64,000 nt of DNA from Streptomyces lincolnensis (GTDB taxonomy: Bacteria > Actinomycetota > Actinomycetes > Streptomycetales > Streptomycetaceae), in the NCBI RefSeq assembly GCF_001685355.1, contig NZ_CP016438.1, positions 4,340,001 to 4,404,000 on the forward strand, given 5' to 3'. The notes under the pieces are model-generated. The model had not been told where the DNA came from, made no database searches, and saw only the letters and a program-made list of their open reading frames with translations. Positions 23,580-31,196 of this stretch are shown here, piece by piece; the stretch's first letter is position 1; each line of letters begins with the position of its first letter. The translations under genes were made by a program, and so were the position numbers.

Positions 23580-25010
23580 TCAGTTCGTCACGCGGAAGGT
23601 GGCGTCGCTGCGGGCCGTCGTGGTGGTGATCGGGTCGAGGCGGAGTTCGTAGGCGTAGTGGCGGATGTACCGGTCGGGGTGGCTGTACGACTGGAAGGAC
23701 GACCATGTCGGATCGGCGAGGCCGGCGACCTGGCGGAAGGTGGCGTCCGCGGCGAACCGGGCGGTGCCGTCGTTGTAGGCCAGCTGGAAGTCGTAGTCGG
23801 AGTGCCGCAGGAAGTGGCCGGGGAAGTTCACCGACTCGAAGGAGACGGTGCCCGAGCCCGCCAGGCCGGGCCTCGGCCGGAACTGGGCGTCCGGGCCCGT
23901 GACGTTCTGGTCGATGCGCACGTCGAAGTCGGCGTGCCGGACGTACCGGTCCTGGAAGTTGAACGACTGGAGCCGCTTGGCCGGGGTGTTGGGCCAGCGT
24001 GCGAGTACGCGGCTCTCCTCGGCTGCCGTGAGGGTGAGGATCGCGCCGTGGCGCTTCTTCGTGCCGCCCAGGTTGTAGCTTCCCGATGCCGGGAGGCGGT
24101 AGGTGCCGGGGGCGGAGGGGTTGGTCGTCGTGACCGGCATGTAGCCGCGTCCGGAGGCGTACTGGTCGAGGTACAGGGTCCACTCGTCGCGGTCCCTGAA
24201 CTTCATCCACATCGGGCCTTCGACCTGGGAGCCGGTCAGGCCGATGCCGGAGAGGTTGCCGAGGTCGGTCCACGTACCGAGGATCGAGTTGCTGCCTTCG
24301 AGCGTGATCTGGCCGTCGCCGGAGGCCCGTACGTAACGGAAGTCACCGACGCCGGACGGCACTTCGACAATCTGGGTGTCGATGATGTTCTGGGTGCCGG
24401 GGCGGTCGATGTAGAGCTGCGGGGTGGTAATGGTGCGGAAGTCGGTGGTGCGGGCGTAGTAGATGCGGTGCTTGAGCACGCCGTTGAGGGTGGCGTTGGT
24501 CGCCCAGTACAGGACGTAGTCGTTGGTGGCGGGGTTCCAGATCGCTTCCGGCGCCCAGGCGTTGCGGCCGTCGGGGATCGCGCCGGCGACGTTGAGCAGC
24601 CACGGCTGCGACCAGGTGACCAGGTCCGTGGACTCCCACACCACGAGGTTGCGGCTTCCGTTGTTCATGGAGTCGTCCCATGACTGCCCGCAGCCGATGC
24701 ACAGGTCGGTCGCGATGATCCAGTACTTGTCACCGCCGGGGGCTCTGACCAGTGCGGGGTCGCGCACTCCACGAGTTCCCACCGTGGAACGCAGGGTCAT
24801 CCCGCCGCCGTTGAGGTCACTCCAGTTCAGGCCGTCCGTGCTGTGCGAGAAGTAGATCTGCTGACCGGTCGACCCCTCCCCGATGAAGTGCGTCATCAGG
24901 TAGCCCGGGTCGGCGGCGGCGGCCCGGTCTGGTGTGGTCAGGGCCTGGCCTGTGAAGAGGAGGCAGGCGGCGAGTGCTGTCGCCGACAGCCTGGAGAGGA
25001 GCGCGCGCAT
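23580..25010 (-). CDS. Secreted GH43 glycosidase with AbfB (CBM42) domain
   Basis: The product of about 476 residues has an N-terminal signal peptide (hydrophobic ATALAACLLFTGQAL, cleavage near DRAAAADP). A five-bladed GH43-type catalytic domain follows (TRGVRDPALV; NAWAPEAIWNP with the conserved Glu; VEGPMWMKF). The C-terminal arabinofuranose-binding domain contains SFNFQDRYVRHADFDVRI and two similar RHSDY/RHYAY repeats. It should release arabinofuranosyl units from arabinan or arabinoxylan outside the cell. The importer genes directly upstream would take up the product. ATG 25010 suits AGGAG spacing better than ATG 25016. Confidence 0.88.
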   Translation of the reverse strand: MRALLSRLSATALAACLLFTGQALTTPDRAAAADPGYLMTHFIGEGSTGQQIYFSHSTDGLNWSDLNGGGMTLRSTVGTRGVRDPALVRAPGGDKYWIIATDLCIGCGQSWDDSMNNGSRNLVVWESTDLVTWSQPWLLNVAGAIPDGRNAWAPEAIWNPATNDYVLYWATNATLNGVLKHRIYYARTTDFRTITTPQLYIDRPGTQNIIDTQIVEVPSGVGDFRYVRASGDGQITLEGSNSILGTWTDLGNLSGIGLTGSQVEGPMWMKFRDRDEWTLYLDQYASGRGYMPVTTTNPSAPGTYRLPASGSYNLGGTKKRHGAILTLTAAEESRVLARWPNTPAKRLQSFNFQDRYVRHADFDVRIDQNVTGPDAQFRPRPGLAGSGTVSFESVNFPGHFLRHSDYDFQLAYNDGTARFAADATFRQVAGLADPTWSSFQSYSHPDRYIRHYAYELRLDPITTTTARSDATFRVTN

Positions 25011-25115
25011 GTGCATTTCTCCTGTCTTTGCTTTCTCTGGCTTTCCGGTGCCCCCGTGGTGCTGCGCTGAGGGCCTCGACTCACTTGCCGCTGTCGCGGC
25101 TCTCGGCGGTGCCCG

Positions 25116-26147
25116 TCAGGTCTTCCGGCGTGCCGTCATGGTTCGCTGGATCAGGATGAAGGCGCACAGCAGCACACCCGTGGCGATCTTCGTCCACCAG
25201 GAGCTGAGCGTCCCCTCGAACGTGATGACGCTCTTGATCAGGCCGAGCACCAGCACCCCGAAGAGCGTGCCCAGCACGTACCCGGAACCGCCGGTCAGCA
25301 GGGTGCCGCCGATGACCACGGCGGCGATGGCGTCGAGTTCCATGCCGACGGCGTGCAGCGGGTCGCCCGACTGGATGTACAGCATGAACAGCAGACCGGC
25401 CAGGGCCGAGCAGAAGCCGCTCACCGTGTACACGGCGATCTTCGTGCCGCCCAGCGGAAGGCCCATGAGCAGGGCCGACTGCTCGTTGCCGCCGATGGCG
25501 TACACACGGCGTCCGAAGCGGGTGTAGTGGAGCACGTAGGCGGCGACGGCGAGGACGACCAGGGCCACGACGGCGCCGATCGACAGGTCCCCCACGCCCA
25601 GTGACACCCGCGTCTGGGCCAGGGTGCCCACCGAGGCGTCGTTGATGGAGATGGACTCCTTGCTGATGACCAGGCACAGTCCGCGGAAGAGGAAGAGCCC
25701 GGCGAGGGTGACGATGAAGGGCTGGATCTCGAAGTTGTGGATCACATAGCCCATCAGGAAGCCGCCGAACGCGCCGACGGCCAGTGCGAGGGGGACGACC
25801 AGGAGCAGCGGCAGTCCCTGACGTTCCACCATCCACGCCGTGAACATGGTGGTGAAGCCGATCACCGAGCCCACGGACAGGTCGATGCCGCCCGACATGA
25901 TGACGAAGGTGGCACCGATGGCGGCGACCAGCAGATAGCCGTTGTCGATGAACAGGTTGAGGAACACCTGGGGTTCACCGAACCCGTAGTTCTGGTACCG
26001 GCTGAGGCCACCGACGTACATGGCGATGAACAGGGCGGCCGTGACCAGGACGGGCAGACGCCGGTCGCCGAGCAGGCGCGTGGCACGGGCACGGGAGGCG
26101 GTGCTGCCGCGCGGAGCCGCCTTGGGGGTCTGGGCGGTCGCGCTCAT
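25116..26147 (-). CDS. Sugar ABC transporter permease 2
   Basis: The 343-residue membrane protein has about 9 helices and is of the RbsC/YtfT/YjfF type, with the signature GGIDLSVGSVIGFT near 107 and AVVIGGTLLTGGSG near 285. It pairs with the other permease to form the membrane channel. Its ATG overlaps the upstream permease stop (ATGA), so translation is coupled. It is the last transporter gene, followed about 100 bp on by the GH43 gene. Confidence 0.93.
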   Translation of the reverse strand: MSATAQTPKAAPRGSTASRARATRLLGDRRLPVLVTAALFIAMYVGGLSRYQNYGFGEPQVFLNLFIDNGYLLVAAIGATFVIMSGGIDLSVGSVIGFTTMFTAWMVERQGLPLLLVVPLALAVGAFGGFLMGYVIHNFEIQPFIVTLAGLFLFRGLCLVISKESISINDASVGTLAQTRVSLGVGDLSIGAVVALVVLAVAAYVLHYTRFGRRVYAIGGNEQSALLMGLPLGGTKIAVYTVSGFCSALAGLLFMLYIQSGDPLHAVGMELDAIAAVVIGGTLLTGGSGYVLGTLFGVLVLGLIKSVITFEGTLSSWWTKIATGVLLCAFILIQRTMTARRKT

Positions 26148-27238
26148 CGCGACACCTCCATCTTCGGGGCGGCGTCGGCCGCCGGAGCGGGCTCCACCGG
26201 GGTGGCGTCCCGGCGCGGGCCCTTGGGGCCCTTCGCGCCGAAGACCTTGGCCCGGAACTTCGGGGACTGGAGCAGGCAGACGACGATGACGACGGCGGCC
26301 TTGAAGACCAGGTTGGTCTGGGTCGGTACGCCGATGGTGTAGATCGTGGTGGTCAGGGTCTGGATGACGAGGGCGCCGACCACCGTGCCGCCGATGGAGA
26401 ACCGGCCGCCGAGCAGCGAGGTGCCGCCGATCACCACGGCGAGGATCGCGTCGAGTTCGATCCACAGACCGGCGTTGTTGCCGTCCGCTGCCGAGGTGTT
26501 GGAGCTGATCATCAGGCCCGCGATGCCCGCGCACAGCGCGCAGAACATGTAGACCATGATCTTGATGCGGGTGGACCTGATGCCGACCAGGCGGCTGGCC
26601 TCGGCGTTGCCGCCGACCGACTCGACCAGCAGGCCGAGCGCCGTGCGGCGGGTCAGCGCCACGGTGACGGCCACCACCGCGGCCACCACGAAGACGGAGA
26701 AGGGCAGGGTCAGCCAGTAGCCGCCGCCGATCAGCTTGTACGGCTCGCTGTTGACGGTGATGATCTGGCCGTCGGTGATCAGCTGGGCGACACCTCGGCC
26801 GGCGACCATGATGATGAGGGTCGCGATGATGGGCTGGATTCCCATCCTGGCCACCAGGAAGCCGTTCCACAGACCGCAGACGACCGCGGCCACCAGCCCG
26901 ATGCCCATCGCCAGGAACACCGCGGACAAGGTGTTCTGGTCGGTCTGGTCGCTGATGTACGAGCAGGTCAGGGCGCCGGTGATGGCGACCACGGCACCGA
27001 CGGAGAGATCGATGCCGCCGGTGGCGATGACCAGGGTCATGCCGACCGCGACCAGGATCAGCGGTGAGCCGAACAGCACGATGGAGACGAGGCTGCCGTA
27101 GAGGTGGCCGTCCGTCATGTTGATCGAGAAGAAGTCGGGCGTGAAGGGGACGTTGACGAGCAGCAGGGCGATCAGGACCGCGACCGGCCAGAACAGGTGG
27201 TGATGGGTCAGCGCTCGCCAGCGGGAGGTGGTGGTCAC
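26144..27238 (-). CDS. Sugar ABC transporter permease 1
   Basis: The 364-residue permease is of the same family: TGGIDLSVGAVVAITGAL near 73 and ILAVVIGGTSLLGGRFSIGG near 265. GTG 27238 overlaps the ATPase stop (GTGA). A charged 40-residue C-terminal tail is cytoplasmic. Two different permeases with one double-ATPase subunit is the YtfQRT-YjfF (galactofuranose-type) arrangement. Confidence 0.93.
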   Translation of the reverse strand: MTTTSRWRALTHHHLFWPVAVLIALLLVNVPFTPDFFSINMTDGHLYGSLVSIVLFGSPLILVAVGMTLVIATGGIDLSVGAVVAITGALTCSYISDQTDQNTLSAVFLAMGIGLVAAVVCGLWNGFLVARMGIQPIIATLIIMVAGRGVAQLITDGQIITVNSEPYKLIGGGYWLTLPFSVFVVAAVVAVTVALTRRTALGLLVESVGGNAEASRLVGIRSTRIKIMVYMFCALCAGIAGLMISSNTSAADGNNAGLWIELDAILAVVIGGTSLLGGRFSIGGTVVGALVIQTLTTTIYTIGVPTQTNLVFKAAVVIVVCLLQSPKFRAKVFGAKGPKGPRRDATPVEPAPAADAAPKMEVSR

Positions 27239-28773
27239 TGGTGTTCTCCGCTCGCGATGGTCTCAAGGATCTTGCTGGTGGTGATCTCCGGCCCGTTGGT
27301 CAGCCGCGCCACCAGCCGGCGGTCTCGCAGCACTCCGATGGTGTGGCTGAGCCGGAGCACCTCCTCCAGTTCGGCCGCGATGTACAGCACCGACATGCCG
27401 TCCTCGGAGAGGGACACCACCAGTTTCTGGATCTCCGTCTTGGCGCCGATGTCGATGCCGCGCGTCGGCTCGTCAAGGATCAGCAGCTTCGGCTGGGTGA
27501 TCAGCCAGCGGGCGAGCAGTACCTTCTGCTGGTTGCCGCCGCTGAGCCGGCCCACGCGGGCCTCCGGGTCGGCGGGGCGGATGTCCAGCGCCTTGATGTA
27601 CTTGGCGACGAGTTCGTCGCGCTGGGAGGCCGGGATGGGCCGGGTCCAGCCGCGGGCCGCCTGGAGAGCGAGGACGATGTTCTCGCGCACCGTCAGGTCG
27701 GGGACCAGGCCCTCGCTCTTGCGGTTCTCCGAGCAGAACGCCACGCCGGCCGCGATGGCGTCGTTCGGGGCACTCATCGAGACCTGCTTGCCGCCGATGG
27801 TCACCTTGCCGCTGTCGGGCTGGTCGGCTCCGAACAGCAGCCGCGCGAGCTCGGTGCGGCCCGATCCCAGCAGACCGGCGAGGCCGAGCACCTCACCCTT
27901 CTTGATCTCCAGGTCGAAGGGGGCGATGCCCCCGGTGCGGCCGAGCCCTTCGGCCTTGACCAGCGTCTCGCCGACGCCGGAGTGCAACTGGTGCTCGTGC
28001 AGTTCCTCGAGCTGGTCGAGGGCCTTGCCGATCATCAGCTCGATCAGCCCGACCTGGTCGAGGTCGCGGACCAGGTGCTCGCCGACCAGGGTGCCGTTGC
28101 GCAGGATGGTCATCCGGTCGCAGACCTCGTAGATCTGGTCGAGGAAGTGCGACACGAACAGGATCGCGACGCCCTCGTCCCTCAACTGCCGCATGAGGCG
28201 GAAGAGTTCGAGGACCTCGTCGCGGTCGAGGCTGGAGGTCGGCTCGTCGAGGACCAGCACCTTGGTGCCGGACCCCGCGGCGTCACGGCCCCCGGTGCCC
28301 ACCGACCGTACGATCGCGACCAGTTGCTGCACGGCCAGCGGGTACGAGGACAGCGGCGCGGCGACGTCGATGTCGAGTCCGAGCCGGTCGACCAGCTCCG
28401 CCGCCTCCTCGCGCATCCGCTTCCACTGGATGCGGCCGGCGCGGGTGGGTTCGCGTCCGATGAAGATGTTCTCCGCCACCGACAGGTTGGGGCAGAGGTT
28501 GACCTCCTGGTAGACCGTGCTGATGCCGGCCTGCTGCGCCTGGAGCGGGCTGCCGAACCGTACCGACTCGCCGTCCAGGGTGACTGTGCCGCCGTCCAGG
28601 GAGTAGACGCCCGTCAGCACCTTGATGAGAGTGGACTTCCCCGCACCGTTCTCGCCCATCAAGGCGTGGATCTCGCCGGGGAAGAGCCGGAAGTCGACGC
28701 CCGACAGAGCCCGTACCCCCGGAAACTCTTTGACTATGCCCGTCATCTCCAGGACGGGTTGCGGCTCTGCCAT
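27235..28773 (-). CDS. Sugar ABC transporter ATPase (two ABC domains)
   Basis: The 512-residue protein has two tandem nucleotide-binding domains, as in RbsA/YtfR. The first has Walker A GENGAGKST and Walker B VLDEPTSSLD. The second has a degenerate Walker A (GLLGSGRTE), signature LSGGNQQKV and ILDEPTRGID. It energises import of a furanose or related monosaccharide. GAGGAG precedes ATG 28773. It lies downstream of the binding-protein gene across a hairpin. Confidence 0.94.
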   Translation of the reverse strand: MAEPQPVLEMTGIVKEFPGVRALSGVDFRLFPGEIHALMGENGAGKSTLIKVLTGVYSLDGGTVTLDGESVRFGSPLQAQQAGISTVYQEVNLCPNLSVAENIFIGREPTRAGRIQWKRMREEAAELVDRLGLDIDVAAPLSSYPLAVQQLVAIVRSVGTGGRDAAGSGTKVLVLDEPTSSLDRDEVLELFRLMRQLRDEGVAILFVSHFLDQIYEVCDRMTILRNGTLVGEHLVRDLDQVGLIELMIGKALDQLEELHEHQLHSGVGETLVKAEGLGRTGGIAPFDLEIKKGEVLGLAGLLGSGRTELARLLFGADQPDSGKVTIGGKQVSMSAPNDAIAAGVAFCSENRKSEGLVPDLTVRENIVLALQAARGWTRPIPASQRDELVAKYIKALDIRPADPEARVGRLSGGNQQKVLLARWLITQPKLLILDEPTRGIDIGAKTEIQKLVVSLSEDGMSVLYIAAELEEVLRLSHTIGVLRDRRLVARLTNGPEITTSKILETIASGEHQ

Positions 28774-28803
28774 GGCAGCGCTCCTCGTGAATGGTCCAGG
28801 TCC

Positions 28804-28852
28804 GCAGGGAGCCTCCCGGCCGAGGGATGTCGGCCGGCCGGAGGCTCCCTGC
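28804..28852 (-). terminator. Intra-operon hairpin after binding-protein gene
   Basis: The 13-bp perfect arms GCAGGGAGCCTCC and GGAGGCTCCCTGC lie between the binding-protein stop and the ATPase start. Such hairpins usually let the binding protein be made in excess by partial termination and mRNA stabilisation. Confidence 0.8.
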
Positions 28853-28868
28853 CGGTGGGGACGGTCGG

Positions 28869-29870
28869 TCAGTACTTGCGGGTGGGGAGCGCGTCCTTGG
28901 CCTGGTCCTGCATGAAGTCGCCCTCCTTGGTCTTGATCCAGCGCTCGACCGTCTCGCCGTCCTTGACCTTCTTCACGACCTCCATCAGCTGCGGGCCGAG
29001 CAGCGGGTTGCATTCGACGATGGCGTTGATCTTGCCTTCGGACATGGCGACGAAGCCGTCCTTCACGCCGTCGATGGAGACGATGAGGATGTCCTTGCCG
29101 GGCTTCTTGCCGGCCGCCTCGATGGACTGGATGGCGCCGATGGCCATGTCGTCGTTGTGCGCGAAGAGCACGTTGATGTCCGGGTTGGACTGGAGGAAGG
29201 CCGCCATGACCTGCTTGCCTCCGGCCCGGGTGAAGTCACCGGTCTGGCTGACGACGACCTTCCAGTCGTCCGCGTGGTCCGCGTCCATGACCTCCTTGAA
29301 GCCCTTGGCGCGCTCGATCGCGGGGGCGGCGCCGGTGGTGCCCTCCAGCTGGGCGATCTTCACGGCGCCCTTGTGGCCCGCCTTCTCCAGGACCTTCTCC
29401 AGGATCTTGGCGGCGCGCCGGCCCTCGTCCGTGAAGTCGGAGCCCACCAGGGTCACGTACAGGGAGTCGTCGGAGGTCTCGACGGAGCGGTCGGTGAGGA
29501 CCACCGGGATCTTCGCGGCCTTGGCCTCCTTGAGCACCGCGTCCCAACCCGTGACGACCACCGGCGAGAAGGCGATGACGTCGACCTTCTGCGCGATGTA
29601 GTTGCGGATCGCGGAGATCTGGTTCTCCTGCTTCTGCTGGGCGTCGGAGAACTTGAGGGTGTACCCCGCCTCCTTCGCGGCCGACTTCACCGAGTCGCTG
29701 TTGGCGGTGCGCCAGCCGCTCTCCGAGCCGACCTGGGAGAAGCCGAGGGTGATCGCCTTGCTGCCGCTGCCGGCGGCGACAGAGCTGCCGTCCTCCTTGG
29801 CGCAGGCCGCGAGTCCGGTCGCAGCCGCCACGCCGACCGCCGCGGTGAGGAAGTTCCTTCTGCTGAGCAT
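28869..29870 (-). CDS. Sugar-binding lipoprotein of ABC importer
   Basis: The 333-residue product begins MLSRRNFLTAAVG with lipobox LAAC (Cys23), and the RR pair suggests Tat export. The mature protein is a Peripla_BP_4-type solute-binding protein (ITLGFSQVGSESGWR, KVDVIAFSPVV, INVLFAHNDDMAIGAIQS), most like galactofuranose/YtfQ-type binders. It captures the sugar released by the GH43 enzyme outside the membrane. AAGGAG lies 7 bases before ATG 29870. It is the first gene of the operon. Confidence 0.93.
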   Translation of the reverse strand: MLSRRNFLTAAVGVAAATGLAACAKEDGSSVAAGSGSKAITLGFSQVGSESGWRTANSDSVKSAAKEAGYTLKFSDAQQKQENQISAIRNYIAQKVDVIAFSPVVVTGWDAVLKEAKAAKIPVVLTDRSVETSDDSLYVTLVGSDFTDEGRRAAKILEKVLEKAGHKGAVKIAQLEGTTGAAPAIERAKGFKEVMDADHADDWKVVVSQTGDFTRAGGKQVMAAFLQSNPDINVLFAHNDDMAIGAIQSIEAAGKKPGKDILIVSIDGVKDGFVAMSEGKINAIVECNPLLGPQLMEVVKKVKDGETVERWIKTKEGDFMQDQAKDALPTRKY

Positions 29871-30704
29871 GCTTGATCTCCTTCGTTGAGCCGGCCCGGG
29901 GATGGGACTCGGTTGCTGCGGCTTCTGACGTTCCGTCGGAATCCGTGGAAGTGATGACGTTCTGAGGGCCGACCGACGTTCGAAATATTGAACATGCGTG
30001 ACGTCAGAGGGTGGCCAGGGTGGGGTGCGGCCGGACACAGAGGGAGGAACCGGCGAAGTGGTCGTGGCGCTGATGTCGTCCGGCCGACGCGGGCGACGGG
30101 TCCGGGCTCGATGACGACCGGAAGTGCTCCGGTCGGGCCGCGCCCTCGTTCCACTCCTCGACGGCTCCAGGAGCGGGGTGCGGCTTCACTCCGCCACTGC
30201 GAAGAGGCCCTGGCGGACCGCGCTCAGCAGGGGTGCCGAGAACTCCGGCTCCGGGGTGCGAACCCGGACCCGGCGGCGTCGCAGGGAGTACGGGCGCTCA
30301 CGTCGCCCGGCTTTCACAAGGGTAGGAGCGGTCTAATCGTGGGCCGCGCCCTGCCAGGGAGGTGCTGTTGTGCGCCGGATGTGCCACGGCCGTACCTCCC
30401 TCAAATGTGTCAGTGATGCGGAGGTCATATGAGCGCCCACCGTCCCCCCTGGTCAAGAGGTTGCGCGAGAAGCAGGTCATCACGTTTGGGTAACGCGGGA
30501 CAGCGGGCGAGGCGGACCGCCTGCCGACCACCCGGCGCGAAGGTGCCTTCTTGGGCAGAGATATTGACGCCCGGCCGACATGCCCATACTTTCGAACGCC
30601 GGACGAAGTATCGAACCATGTACGACATCCCAGACGATCGACCCCGTTGACGGTCCCTCCTTGCACGCTGGTCCGGGTCGGAGCCACGAAATGAGGGCAC
30701 CGTT
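29871..30704. other. Gene-poor promoter region of the importer operon
   Basis: No intact gene is supported in 830 bases. It holds the palindrome GTTCGAAATATTGAAC at 29978-29993. At 30564 there is a rightward promoter-like pair (TTGACG, 17 bp, TACTTT) followed by two TTTCGAAC/TATCGAAC-like boxes, as if a second regulated transcription unit once read to the right. Confidence 0.5.
29978..29993. promoter_or_regulatory. Putative operator of the sugar importer operon
   Basis: The imperfect 16-bp palindrome GTTCGAAATATTGAAC, 107 bases upstream of the binding-protein start, is of the size and symmetry bound by LacI/ROK-type sugar repressors. No repressor gene is present in the island, so the regulator would be elsewhere. 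Confidence 0.4.
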
Positions 30705-30860
30705 ATGACGGCGACAGATCCGGCAGCGCCGCGGTCCGTGCGACCTGCCCCTACCTGGTACCGCCCACGGGACGGGATCGCGAACGCCGGACACCTCGCG
30801 CCCGGACCACGGCACGGCTCGGCTCGGGGCGGCGCCCGTCATCGCACGGTGCGCACCTGA
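30705..30860 (+). CDS. Possible truncated small ORF
   Basis: A 51-codon frame MTATDPAAPRSVRPAPTWYR starts after GAGGGC and lies 110 bases downstream of a promoter-like pair. It may be the remaining N-terminus of a gene lost at the island end. There is no recognised domain. Confidence 0.3.
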   Translation: MTATDPAAPRSVRPAPTWYRPRDGIANAGHLAPGPRHGSARGGARHRTVRT

Positions 30861-31047
30861 GGAGCTGGGCATCGGGCGCGGGCGAGCACGTCGACAGTCT
30901 GTGACGCCGGGTGCCCTCGCGATACGGATTCAGCACGCATGAGGCCTGGAAGCCCCATGAACACGTGGGAACGACGGAGGGGCGCTTCCCCGGGCCAGGC
31001 GCCCGGCAGTCGACGTTTCCGCGGGTCACAACCTCGCCCGAGGAGAA

Positions 31048-31090
31048 CTCCTCAAGCGGGTGTCGCAGGTTCGAATCCTGCCGGGGGCAC
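31048..31090 (+). repeat. att core 3 (tRNA-Arg 3' fragment)
   Basis: 43 bp match core 1 with one mismatch (A to C at 31053), ending exactly at the tRNA 3' end. It is probably the original chromosomal 3' end displaced from the tRNA by integrations. Confidence 0.85.
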
Positions 31091-31095
31091 CTCCC

Positions 31096-31129
31096 AAAGG
31101 CCCCGGACCGATCATGCTCTGGGGCCTTT
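31096..31129 (+). terminator. Hairpin after att core 3
   Basis: AAAGGCCCC (31096-31104) pairs perfectly with GGGGCCTTT (31121-31129). By position it is likely the tRNA-Arg gene's original terminator. Confidence 0.75.
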
Positions 31130-31196
31130 GACCTCTACGTCTGAGAGCGGTGGACGTTTCGCGGCTCGGCCGGACGCCAGGCCGGGCAGGGCCGTC

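Larger units (their letters stand above)
23371..31090. mobile_element. Putative integrated element 2 (sugar-utilisation island)
   Basis: About 7.7 kb lies between att cores 2 and 3. Its cargo is a GH43-AbfB glycosidase and a full four-gene sugar ABC importer, with 1.2 kb of gene-poor DNA at the right end. No integrase or other mobility gene is seen. It may be an old element stripped of mobility genes, or chromosomal DNA captured between two tRNA-fragment junctions. Confidence 0.45.

Noticed and set aside
27241..29601. 786-codon open frame antisense to the ABC ATPase and binding protein
   Set aside because: The opposite strand encodes clear Walker motifs and a lipobox; the antisense frame has none.
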